Part shown: positions 53,772-62,376 of the stretch, in pieces
How positions within the stretch are numbered: position 1 is the first letter of the stretch
Layout of the letters: each line of letters starts with the position of its first letter
Assembly: GCA_047921215.1 (NCBI GenBank)
Contig: JBLRWO010000016.1
Coordinates: 24,649-88,648, forward strand
Reading direction: 5' to 3'
Length of the DNA: 64,000 nt
DNA from: RECM01 sp047921215
GTDB lineage: Bacteria; Bacteroidota; Rhodothermia; Balneolales; Cyclonatronaceae
Position numbers and translations under genes: made by a program
The notes under the pieces: generated by a model
Database searches by the model: none
What the model was told of the DNA's origin: nothing
Seen by the model: only the letters and a program-made list of their open reading frames with translations

Positions 53772-55324
53772 TTATTGATGACGGATATGGAAGAGGGCGC
53801 CGCTGATGCCGCCGGGGGTTATACCGGGTTCTGTGAGCGAAATTGTGCCGGTTTTGGCCAGCAGGTCCAGGCGGGCGTTGCCTGGCAGATCCGGGGTGAA
53901 CAGTGCCGGTTCGTATGAGGCATTCACTACGATGAGCAGCCGGCCCGGACCTGTGCCGCGCGTAAAGGCGAACAGTGAATCAGTCCGGTTGCGGGTTAGT
54001 ACTTCTACGGTTCCGATTCTGAGGGCTGCGTGACCGGAGCGCAGATGGATCAATTTTTTGTGCCAGTCGAACAGGTCCCGGCGGAACCCGACGCTGGCGG
54101 GACGGCGGTTTGGTTGCTGATCCGGACGCATGGTTTCATCCGCGTAGCTTAATTCCGGCCAGAGCATCGGTTTGCGGCAACAGGGATCGTTGGCCCCCCA
54201 CATGCCGGCTTCATCGCCATAATAGATCATGGGCGCGCCCGGCCAGGTAATCTGGAACAAAACCATGAGCCGGAGCCGCTCGTAATCGGTATCAGATGGT
54301 TTGGATGTATTGTAGGCGGGATTATTCCCTTTGGTTCGGGCATGCCACTGATTCCAGTTCCGGATGCCCAAATGGTCCCGGTTTGCGATGCGCGAAGCGA
54401 TCCGGTCGGTATCGTGCGAGCCCAGCAGGTTCTGCATCACCAGCCCGGTATCGGTGGGATAAGCCGACCAGAGTTCCTGCAGCCGGGCGTAAAAACCCGC
54501 GCTGTCGATGCGATTCCGTGCCCGCGCCCGAACCCGGGCGGATCCATCCAGCGCCGGGTGATGTCGAAAATGTATTGTTTCGGTCCGCCGGTAATGCCGG
54601 CCCTGTTTTGCCGCCATTCGGGCAGTTCATGAAATCCCTCCCAGGTACGCACCCTGAAGCCGCCGGGTTCATCGGCCCATGATTCAACGGCGAGCCAGTC
54701 GCGGTAGGGCGATGCCCGCTGGTTCCTCAGCACATCCCGGTACACCCGGCTGTTCAGCCCCACATGGTTGAACACGCCATCAATGATGACGTACATACCA
54801 CGCCGGTGCACCTCATCCACAAGGCGGAGGAACAGCCGGTCGGCCGCCGTCCAGACCCAGGTAGCCGGATCGTGGAGCACCTCGCCGGCAATCAACCGGC
54901 GGTCGCCGGCCGGGTCGGGACCAAAATTCGGGTCGATATGGTGATAGCCGCTGCTGTCGTATTTATGGTGCGACGGCGACCAGAAAACCGGGTTCAGATA
55001 GAGCGCGCCGATGCCGAGGTCCTGCAGGTAGCCGAGTTTATCGATGATGCCCTGCAGATCGCCCCCATACCTGCGCCGCTGGATGTTATACCAGATATCG
55101 CCGCCGTTCTCCTGTTCCCAGGGCTGTAATTCGTACCAGTCGGATGTCCAAGGGTGGGTACTCAGCGGGGATGTATGGTCGTGGGGCCACGATCCTTTCT
55201 GGTCGGCCGCCACCGGGTCGTTCCCGTGATCTCCGTTATAAAACCGTTCGGGGTAAATCTGGTACCATACGATGCCCCGCGCCCAGGTGGGGACGTTTTT
55301 GATCGGGGTATCATCCATTTTCAA
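53772..55324 (-). pseudogene. GH13 alpha-amylase/cyclomaltodextrinase relic with internal deletion and frameshift
   Basis: Two overlapping frames make one GH13 enzyme. The 5' part (55324 to ~54500) has WYQIYPERFYNG, GGDLQGIIDKLGYLQDLGIGALYLNPVF, GMYVIIDGVFNHVG and YIFDITRRWMDP. The 3' part (from ~54540 in another frame) resumes at NRIDSAGFYARLQELW, then VMQNLLGSHDTDRIASR and the C-terminal strands. The segment between, which in this family holds the nucleophile Asp (GWRLDVA type) and acid/base Glu, is missing (estimated 70-100 codons), and the frame changes at a GC-rich join (54510-54545). The enzyme cannot be active as read. An assembly error in the GC-rich spot is the main alternative. It overlaps the dioxygenase gene by 14 nt. 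Confidence 0.8.
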
Positions 55325-56126
55325 ACAGTACCGGATTCAATTCTGTATCAATGATATCTCCCGGCACCGCTCCGGGACACCATGCGTCGAGGTCGGCCTG
55401 CTGGTTGGCGTTTTCGGGCTGTTTCAGCTTCATGTCGATGTCCATGTAGATGATGGTCATCACTTTCCGTGGATCGGGTGTTGTGTTCGGGCCGGCCCGG
55501 TGGAAGGTCCAGCCCGCGTGGAAGCTGACATCGCCCAGACGGCAGGGTTTTTCGATGGTCGGGAAGCCCTCCGCATTCAGTGCATCCTGAATCCGTTGTT
55601 CGCTCTCGTCGCTGATGGGCAGGTCGCGGCCGAAGGTGAACTGGTGGCTGCCCCTGCTGAAAGCCAGCGGCCCCATCTCCATGGGGGTATCCTGCAGGGG
55701 GATCCAGGCGGTTACGCACTTGTCGGAGGCCAGCGGCCAGTAGAACTGATCGGCATGCCAGGGGGTAAAGCCGCCGGAGGGCTCCTTGTACAGGGCCTGG
55801 TCGTGGTACAGGCGAACGCCCCGGGTTCCCATCAGCGCGGTGGCGGCCCGTGCCAGGGCTTCATTGAAAACGAACTCCCGAACCACCGGGCTGTGCCTCC
55901 ACAGGTTCGTTACCTGGATGAATGCTTTCTGGTAGGTGTTCCGCTGATCCATGGGAACATCCAGCGTGTTCAGCTCCATCACCTTCCGGGTTATTTCACC
56001 GGCATAACGGGTGATGTGGCCGGGCGGCAGAAGGCCCTGAATGTGGACAAAGCCGTCGTTGAGGTAGGTCTTTGCAGTTTTGGCATCCACAAAACCGGAT
56101 ACAGGATCTGTCACGCTGTTATTCAT
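55311..56126 (-). CDS. Phytanoyl-CoA dioxygenase (PhyH) family Fe(II)/2-oxoglutarate oxygenase
   Basis: ATG 56126 gives a 271-residue PhyH-family protein beginning MNNSVTDPVSGFVD; the longer open frame upstream is not family-like. The Fe-binding facial triad is probably His/Asp in TPWHADQFYW and a distal His in TFHRAGPN, with an Arg in PRKVMTIIY for 2-oxoglutarate. It hydroxylates an unknown small substrate. Divergent from an AraC regulator, a common pairing for such genes in Bacteroidota, and followed by the amylase relic. Confidence 0.88.
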   Translation of the reverse strand: MNNSVTDPVSGFVDAKTAKTYLNDGFVHIQGLLPPGHITRYAGEITRKVMELNTLDVPMDQRNTYQKAFIQVTNLWRHSPVVREFVFNEALARAATALMGTRGVRLYHDQALYKEPSGGFTPWHADQFYWPLASDKCVTAWIPLQDTPMEMGPLAFSRGSHQFTFGRDLPISDESEQRIQDALNAEGFPTIEKPCRLGDVSFHAGWTFHRAGPNTTPDPRKVMTIIYMDIDMKLKQPENANQQADLDAWCPGAVPGDIIDTELNPVLFENG

Positions 56127-56509
56127 GTCGTTTATAATGGTTAAATCGGGGTTTAATCCGAGTTCTAATGCTGTTAAAACGGATAATGATCGTTTGGCCT
56201 GGTGCAAGTTGTCGAGTGCCGGGCGCCGGATGCCGGGTGCCCGGTTGAAGGCAGCACGCAACACCCTGAAGCAACGTTTCGAACCGCACGCAATTCGGCC
56301 TTCGCCGGAAAATTTATTTACACGTTCAATATTGGTTACATAATGACAAAAAAACAACCTTTTATGTGAACGTATTTTTGTCTGTTATAATACTATATTT
56401 GCATTTTTATTCATTATCTGTGTTTTTTATGCTAAAATAAATGAAGTCCACTGATTTAATTTTTACGAACTGAAATTGGTGTCAACGTGTAATCTGTACC
56501 GACGGAGAC
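56127..56509. promoter_or_regulatory. Divergent promoter region of phyH-like and araC-like genes
   Basis: TATATTTG at 56394-56401 matches the Bacteroidota -7 element (TAnnTTTG) for the AraC gene, and TTTTTG lies upstream (56375-56380), with shorter spacing than consensus. The rest of this ~380 bp shows no gene. Confidence 0.35.
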
Positions 56510-57376
56510 ATGAAACCGGGCTACGAACATCTATCCACCGACGACGACGCATCCCTGCGGTTCTTCATAACCGAAGTGCCCAGGTTTGAATTTTTCTGGC
56601 ACTACCATCCCGAGATTGAACTAACCTGCATACTCAGGGGTGAGGGCACCCGGCTGGTCGGCGACCACATCGGCGAGTTTGGTCCGAACGACCTGGTGCT
56701 GATCGGCCCGAACGTGCCCCATACCTGGGCGGGCCGTGAGACGGGTCGGTATGGGGTCTCCCAAAAAGGGAACAAGGCCATCGTTGTGCAGTTTCCCCGT
56801 GAGCTGCTCGCCAGTCCGTTGCTTGACCTTCCTGAAATGGGAACGGTAAACGTACTGTTTGAAGAGGCCGAAGCCGGCATCCGGTTTACAGGTTTGTCGG
56901 CAAAACGGGGACGTCAGAGACTGCTTGAGCTCCACGGTCAGAGCGAACTCAGGCGATTGCTCGGACTGATCGAACTGCTCGACTGGTTGGGGAAGACCGG
57001 TGAGTGGGTCAGACTTGGCAGCGAGGGATATACACCGAACCTGAGCCGGAAAATCGAAAAAAGGCTCGACCGGGTGCTTTACTACATCCACACAGCCTGC
57101 CAAAACAGTATCAGTCTTGCCGATCTGGCCTCCATCGCGGCCATGAATGAATCCGCTTTCAGCCGGTTCTTCCGTTCGCGTACGGGCAAACCTCCCATCG
57201 TCTATCTGAATGAGATACGGATCCGCCGGGCCTGCCAGCTGCTCGTTCACACCGAAGAACCGGTCGGACAGATCGCCCGAAAGTGCGGTTATAAAAATCA
57301 GACACACTTTAACCGTCAGTTCAGGAGGTTTACACGTTGTTCGCCGGTTCAATACCGCAGATTGCGTTCGGGCTGA
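56510..57376 (+). CDS. AraC family transcriptional regulator with cupin sensor
   Basis: A 288-residue protein. The N-terminal cupin fold (FEFFWHYHPEIELTCILRGEGTRLVGDHIGEFGPNDLVLIGPNVPHTW) binds a small molecule, probably a sugar. The C-terminal double helix-turn-helix of the AraC type spans ~190-288 (SLADLASIAAMNESAFSRFFRSRTGKPPIVYLNEIRIRRACQLL; IARKCGYKNQTHFNRQFRRFTRCSP). Divergent to the PhyH gene, so likely its activator. Confidence 0.95.
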   Translation: MKPGYEHLSTDDDASLRFFITEVPRFEFFWHYHPEIELTCILRGEGTRLVGDHIGEFGPNDLVLIGPNVPHTWAGRETGRYGVSQKGNKAIVVQFPRELLASPLLDLPEMGTVNVLFEEAEAGIRFTGLSAKRGRQRLLELHGQSELRRLLGLIELLDWLGKTGEWVRLGSEGYTPNLSRKIEKRLDRVLYYIHTACQNSISLADLASIAAMNESAFSRFFRSRTGKPPIVYLNEIRIRRACQLLVHTEEPVGQIARKCGYKNQTHFNRQFRRFTRCSPVQYRRLRSG

Positions 57377-57579
57377 TAAATACCCGGAAACGCCGGCCTG
57401 ATCAGACTGCCGCCTTCCTGCAACCTCCACCCTGCAACATGGTAGCTAACTTCTATTGCTCAGCAAATACAACCAAAAAAAGATTGGTTTTGCCTCCCTA
57501 TTATCGTAGTTTTACGATATAATGCAGAAAACGATAAAACCCGTTATAGTGAAATCAATAACCCGACCCGGAAAGCAGC

Positions 57580-58497
57580 ATGAACATCGACTTCAACCAT
57601 GCCCTTGTGGCCCTCGACCAGTCTGATGCCAGCGATATCATCATCAACTGCCTGGGGCACTTCCGGCAATTCGGAACACAGAAGTTTACCCTGTTCACGT
57701 CGGTCAGCATTCCCTATCCCGGCGGTCTGGGCACCGGCGATGGTAGCAGGTACAAGGAGAATCTGGATGGTTACCGGAAGAAACTCGAGCCTCTGGGCAT
57801 CGAGGTGCAGACCGTAACACGCCTCAAGATCAACGCCTACGCACCCGTCGAGATTCTGGAAGCGGCCAGGGAACACCATGCAGATTACATCATCATTGCC
57901 AACCGGGGCTACAACAAGTACCTGGAATTTCTGCTTGGCAGCACGGCCACGGAGGTACTGCAGCGCTGTTCACTGCCGGTTTATCTGATCAACATATCGG
58001 TATCGGACGAACCGGACCTTAAAAGCCGTACGCTTTTCTGTGCCCGGTCATGCCGCGATTCGCTGCAGCATATTTTGTATCCGACCGATTTCTCGCCGAT
58101 TTCTGAACGGGCATTAGGGGTTGTGAAAAAGCTGGCGGCCGGGAATACCCAAAAAGTTACCTTGCTGCATGTGCAGGCCAGCGGGCGCCCCGGTGTTGAC
58201 GATCCGGAAACACTGAAAAAGTTTGACGAAACCGACACCAGCCGGCTCAACCGGCTCAAGGCAGACCTCCTCAAAGTCACTGATGCCGGGGTAGATGTAA
58301 AGATAGGGTACGGATCACCGGTCAGGAACATTCTCGTGTATGCGGATGACAACGACGCGACGATGATAATCATGGGCAGCCAGGGCCGGGGTTATATAAG
58401 CGATCTGTTCCTCGGCGGCGTATGCCAGCAGGTGATCAGAAATGCCGGCATCCCGGTACTGACGGTACCCGCAGAAAGAAAAGCTGACAAACAATGA
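57580..58497 (+). CDS. Tandem-domain universal stress protein
   Basis: A 305-residue protein with two UspA domains (residues 1-145 and 160-300). The second has the ATP-binding G-2x-G-9x-G(S/T)-type signature (GSQGRGYISDLFLGGVCQQVI), and the first has NRGYNKYLEFLLGSTATEVL. Cytosolic. It precedes the ArsB-type transporter by 66 nt and may be co-transcribed. Confidence 0.93.
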   Translation: MNIDFNHALVALDQSDASDIIINCLGHFRQFGTQKFTLFTSVSIPYPGGLGTGDGSRYKENLDGYRKKLEPLGIEVQTVTRLKINAYAPVEILEAAREHHADYIIIANRGYNKYLEFLLGSTATEVLQRCSLPVYLINISVSDEPDLKSRTLFCARSCRDSLQHILYPTDFSPISERALGVVKKLAAGNTQKVTLLHVQASGRPGVDDPETLKKFDETDTSRLNRLKADLLKVTDAGVDVKIGYGSPVRNILVYADDNDATMIIMGSQGRGYISDLFLGGVCQQVIRNAGIPVLTVPAERKADKQ

Positions 58498-58563
58498 AGA
58501 GCACCTGACCTTTGATCCGGATGAATTCAGCCCGTGGGTGTACCCTTTTATAATCCAACCGAT

Positions 58564-59862
58564 ATGACCATGGCCATTATTGCAACACTGATATTTCTGT
58601 TCACACTTGTACTGGTAATCTGGCAGCCCCGGGGGCTGTCGATTGGCTGGTCGGCCGGCATCGGGGCGGTAATTGCCCTCATTGCCGGGGTCGTCAGTTT
58701 TCAGGATGTAATCACGGTAACCGGAATTGTCTGGAACGCCACGCTCACCTTCATTGCCATCATCATCATCTCCCTAATTCTGGACGAGATCGGTTTTTTT
58801 GAATGGGCGGCCCTGCACATGGCCCGATTCGCCAACGGCGACGGCATCCGGATGTTCATCTTCATCACCATTCTCGGCGCCATTGTGGCCGCTTTCTTTG
58901 CCAACGACGGGGCCGCGCTCATCCTCACCCCTATTGTTCTTTCAATGGTACGGGCCCTGAAGTTCAAAGACCGCATGATCCTCCCGTTCATTATGGCCAG
59001 CGGCTTTATCGCCGATACGGCATCAACGCCCCTCATCGTGAGCAACCTGGTGAATATTGTTTCGGCCGATTTTTTCGGGATCGGATTCATCGAATATGCC
59101 AGCCGCATGATCATCCCCAACTTTTTCGCGGTACTGGCCAGCCTGGTGGTGCTGTACCTGGTTTACCGGAAAGATATTCCACGGCACTATTCCATGAACG
59201 ACCTCAAACTTCCTCATGAAGCCATCAAAGACCACAAGATGTTCCGGATGTCGTGGATGGTACTTACGGTTCTGCTCATCGGGTATTTTGTGGCTGAATT
59301 CGTACACATGCCGGTCTCGATTGTAGCGGGCACCATTGCCATCTTTTTTACACTGATGGGGATGAAAAGCCGGGCTGTTGATACGCGCAAGGTCATTACC
59401 AATGCACCCTGGGCCATTGTGGTATTCTCCATCGGTATGTATGTAGTGGTTTACGGGCTTCAGAACGTGGGGCTGACCGGCCTGCTTGCGGTTGTTATAC
59501 AGACGGGGGCCGACGAGGGCCTGTTCGCCGGTACCATGCTGATGGGGTTCCTTGCCGCCTTCCTCTCTTCGGTCATGAACAATATGCCCACGGTTATGAT
59601 TGATGCCCTGGCCATACAGGCCACCGATACGGAGGGGCTGATCCGTGAAGCCCTGATCTACGCGAACGTGATCGGATCCGACCTGGGACCAAAAATTACC
59701 CCGATCGGTTCTCTCGCGACATTGCTGTGGCTTCATATCCTGTCGTTAAAGGGGGTAAAGATTACCTGGGGGTACTATTTCAAAATCGGGATTATACTGA
59801 CCATCCCGACCCTGTTCTTCACCCTGCTCGGCCTCTATCTGTGGCTTTCGTTCATCGGGTGA
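58564..59862 (+). CDS. arsB: ArsB-type arsenite/antimonite efflux permease
   Basis: A 432-residue, ~12-helix membrane protein of the ArsB/NhaD superfamily: FFANDGAALILTPIVLSM (a family signature), GFIADTASTPLIVSNLVNIVSADFF, NNMPTVMIDALA and GSDLGPKITPIGSLATLLWLHIL, the closing ArsB motif. It expels As(III)/Sb(III) with proton gradient energy. No arsC or arsR in view, so arsenic use is a family-based assignment. ATG 58564 is preferred over GTG 58534 on family length. Confidence 0.9.
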   Translation: MTMAIIATLIFLFTLVLVIWQPRGLSIGWSAGIGAVIALIAGVVSFQDVITVTGIVWNATLTFIAIIIISLILDEIGFFEWAALHMARFANGDGIRMFIFITILGAIVAAFFANDGAALILTPIVLSMVRALKFKDRMILPFIMASGFIADTASTPLIVSNLVNIVSADFFGIGFIEYASRMIIPNFFAVLASLVVLYLVYRKDIPRHYSMNDLKLPHEAIKDHKMFRMSWMVLTVLLIGYFVAEFVHMPVSIVAGTIAIFFTLMGMKSRAVDTRKVITNAPWAIVVFSIGMYVVVYGLQNVGLTGLLAVVIQTGADEGLFAGTMLMGFLAAFLSSVMNNMPTVMIDALAIQATDTEGLIREALIYANVIGSDLGPKITPIGSLATLLWLHILSLKGVKITWGYYFKIGIILTIPTLFFTLLGLYLWLSFIG

Positions 59863-59871
59863 GGCGGTGCC

Positions 59872-61047
59872 TCAAAAACCGAACTGCATCCCGGCAATTA
59901 CCGCTGCATAATTGGCCTGCGCTTCCGACCTGAAAGTCTGAAACTCGCCCAGCAGGGTCAGGTTACCGGTTATGCGATACCTGGCGAAAGCCATCAGCAA
60001 TTTATTGGTAATATCCGGCGATGAGCCGACCGGGGTGACCGCGGCATTCTGAGATCCCTCCCCGTAGCTGGTGCCGATCAGAATGCTTCCGAAATCATAG
60101 GTTATCTCACCATACCACTGGGTTGCTTCCACTTCGGCCTGGTCCAGACCCGATCCGTTAAGGTTCAGCCCGATCAGGCCATCGGCACCGATGCCGGTAG
60201 TTTGCGAGTAGGCTCCGGTAAGGGTAAAACCCGAGGCAATCAGACGCAAGCCGGAATCAAAACCCGACATGGTGTAATCATAGTCAAACGAGATTACATC
60301 CACATTCTGATAGAGGCCCCCCACCCAAATCCTGACGGTGCCGGCATCAAACCCGATAAGGTAGTCGGCCTGGGCTTCCAACCTGGGCATTGCGGTTTCC
60401 ATGCCGGTTGACCGGTCTGTTAAACCACCCGGTTTTTCCGGATTGAACAGGCCCGCCTTCAGGGTCAGTCCTCCCAGATCGGGGGATGTGTACATTACCC
60501 GCGGATTAAAATTGGCGTAGGTATATCCGGAACCGATCCGGCCGAGTGTGGCATTTGCCGACTCGGGGCCGCCAAAACGGCCCACGCCCATCCCGCTGCC
60601 AGCATCACCAATGGATATGCTGTTGAAAATGCCAAACCCCTTGCCGATGCTCACGGTGCCAAAACTGCCGGAGACCTGCATTTCTGCTACACGTCCCTCA
60701 AACAGGCCATCGTTCTGAATGCCCGCCCCCTGCAGATGGTGATTGATCTGAAATACACCAGTCACGGTCAGTCCGCCGCTTACCGGGGCAGTAACCGTAA
60801 AAGTGATCCCGGCCGGGTTAAAACCTGACATTACCCGGGTCGCAAACTGATCGTTTCCATCACTGCTGTAGCCCTTATGGCCCGATGCCACCAGAAATAC
60901 CGGCAGTACCCCCGACACACCCAGTGTCCACTCGCTTTCAGTAGTAAAAATGGTTCCCTGCGCGTTCATTTGAACAGGGAAAATCGAAAGGCATAAAGCT
61001 GCAGTGATGGTGGATATAAATACCATGGACTTTCTCAATTTTTTCAT
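59872..61047 (-). CDS. Outer-membrane porin-like barrel protein
   Basis: A 391-residue protein with a signal peptide (cleavage near QMNAQ) and a general-porin-like barrel: repeated strands such as FGTVSIGKGFGIFNSISIGDAGSG, LTLKAGLFNP, FGSILIGTSYGEG and a terminal Phe (MQFGF). It resembles the Gram-negative porin family (porin_4 type). It lies near GlpF/GlpD on the same strand, so it may admit small solutes such as glycerol, which is inference. Confidence 0.82.
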   Translation of the reverse strand: MKKLRKSMVFISTITAALCLSIFPVQMNAQGTIFTTESEWTLGVSGVLPVFLVASGHKGYSSDGNDQFATRVMSGFNPAGITFTVTAPVSGGLTVTGVFQINHHLQGAGIQNDGLFEGRVAEMQVSGSFGTVSIGKGFGIFNSISIGDAGSGMGVGRFGGPESANATLGRIGSGYTYANFNPRVMYTSPDLGGLTLKAGLFNPEKPGGLTDRSTGMETAMPRLEAQADYLIGFDAGTVRIWVGGLYQNVDVISFDYDYTMSGFDSGLRLIASGFTLTGAYSQTTGIGADGLIGLNLNGSGLDQAEVEATQWYGEITYDFGSILIGTSYGEGSQNAAVTPVGSSPDITNKLLMAFARYRITGNLTLLGEFQTFRSEAQANYAAVIAGMQFGF

Positions 61048-61096
61048 AATAATCGTATGCTTTGGTTAATAATAAGCTGTATACAAGACTAAAAAT

Positions 61097-61232
61097 CCTG
61101 TTCTAAGGTCATCAAAAGCTGTTCTCAGAGATATCAAAACCTGTCCAATGTCATCAAACCGGTTCTCAGAGACATCAAACCGTGTTCTTAAGCCAACAAA
61201 ACCGGCTCTCAGAGACATCAAACCGTATTTCC
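61097..61232 (-). repeat. 21-bp period tandem repeat with a heptad-coding frame
   Basis: About six irregular 21-22 bp units like CTCAGAGACATCAAACCG. On the minus strand a 66-codon frame (61266 to 61066) reads as a seven-residue repeat (F/L-D-D-L-R-T-G type). It lies between the porin start and glpF in a ~365-bp gap. Whether it is expressed cannot be told; I see no ribosome site. Confidence 0.7.
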
Positions 61233-61413
61233 GGTACATAGCTCGGGCGAGAAACCGGCTGAACACCGGTAACCACGCTGAATCAAGTAAAAATAGGGTG
61301 GAGACATCCCCACAACCTGGTGCCTTGTGCTAAAGGGGCATCATTTGGGAATGAAGTGATTAATGTGGCTTTCGGGGATGAAGTGCTGTCACAGGCGTAA
61401 CCGCTATGGGTTT

Positions 61414-62178
61414 CTAAAAGACCAGATAGAGCAGTGCGGCCAGAACTGCCCCGATTGCCGGACCGACAACCGGTACCCATGAGTATGCCCAGTCGCTTTT
61501 TCCTTTGCCGGGGATGGGGAGAAGCGCGTGTGCGATACGCGGGCCCAGGTCACGCGCGGGGTTGATGGCATAACCCGTCGGTCCGCCAAGTGCCAGGCCA
61601 ATTCCCAGAACAAGCAGGGCAACCGGCAGTGCCGCCAGCGATCCCAGGCCAAACCCTACCTCCCTGCCTTCAATCACAATGGTCGAAAGCATTTCACCAT
61701 TTACAGAAATGAACCCGGGCGATGACAGGTAGAGTACACCGTAAATCAGGATAAAGGTGGCAATCACCTCTGTAAGAACATTCGACGAATACTTCCTGAT
61801 TTCAGGCGCTGTCGAGAAAATGGCCAGTTTTAGCCCTTCATTATCCGTGGCGGCAAAATGGTCTTTATAGGCCAGCCATACCAGGATACCACCCAGAAAT
61901 CCGCCAAGGGTCTGTGCAATTATATAGGGAACCACCATCACCCAGTCGAAAAGCCCGGCAACAGCCAGCCCGATGGTAACGGCCGGATTGATATGAGCGC
62001 CGCTGAACTGTCCCATGGCAAAAACGGCCACAAAAACACCCATGGCCCAACCCCATGTTATGACGATCCAGCCGCTGCTGTTTCCTTTCGTCTTGTTCAA
62101 AACCACATTTGCTACAACACCTCCTCCGAAAAGGATAAGAATGGCGGTTCCAATTATTTCCGCTATGATTGGTGACAT
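61414..62178 (-). CDS. glpF: Glycerol facilitator/aquaporin (MIP family)
   Basis: A 254-residue channel with six membrane helices and two NPA boxes, GAHINPAVT and GYAINPARDLGPR. Asp after the second NPA-Arg is the mark of glycerol-conducting members. It has GGAGA 7 nt before the ATG. Downstream of glpD on the same strand (198-nt gap), as in glp operons. It lets glycerol diffuse in for phosphorylation; no glpK is in the window. Confidence 0.94.
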   Translation of the reverse strand: MSPIIAEIIGTAILILFGGGVVANVVLNKTKGNSSGWIVITWGWAMGVFVAVFAMGQFSGAHINPAVTIGLAVAGLFDWVMVVPYIIAQTLGGFLGGILVWLAYKDHFAATDNEGLKLAIFSTAPEIRKYSSNVLTEVIATFILIYGVLYLSSPGFISVNGEMLSTIVIEGREVGFGLGSLAALPVALLVLGIGLALGGPTGYAINPARDLGPRIAHALLPIPGKGKSDWAYSWVPVVGPAIGAVLAALLYLVF

Positions 62179-62303
62179 TGTTTTTTCTCCATGCTACGTT
62201 TTGGGTTGTACCCCCCCCTTTCTTCCGTTTAATGGGAGGATATTTGAATTATTTTTCCTTGAAATCCGGTGATATTACCGGAATTGCCGTAGGGCTGACC
62301 TGT

Positions 62304-62333
62304 TTATTCGAGGATCTATTCGAGGATATAGCC
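62304..62333. repeat. Partial copies of the glpD 3' end
   Basis: Just downstream of glpD (minus strand) the last codons are echoed. 62316-62333 reads, on the minus strand, GGCTATATCCTCGAATAG, and 62304-62315 reads ATCCTCGAATAA. The gene itself ends GGTTATATCCTGGAATAA. Confidence 0.65.
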
Positions 62334-62376
62334 AATTCGATAATACAGAGTCACAGCACCTGCGGGGCTGGTCTGA

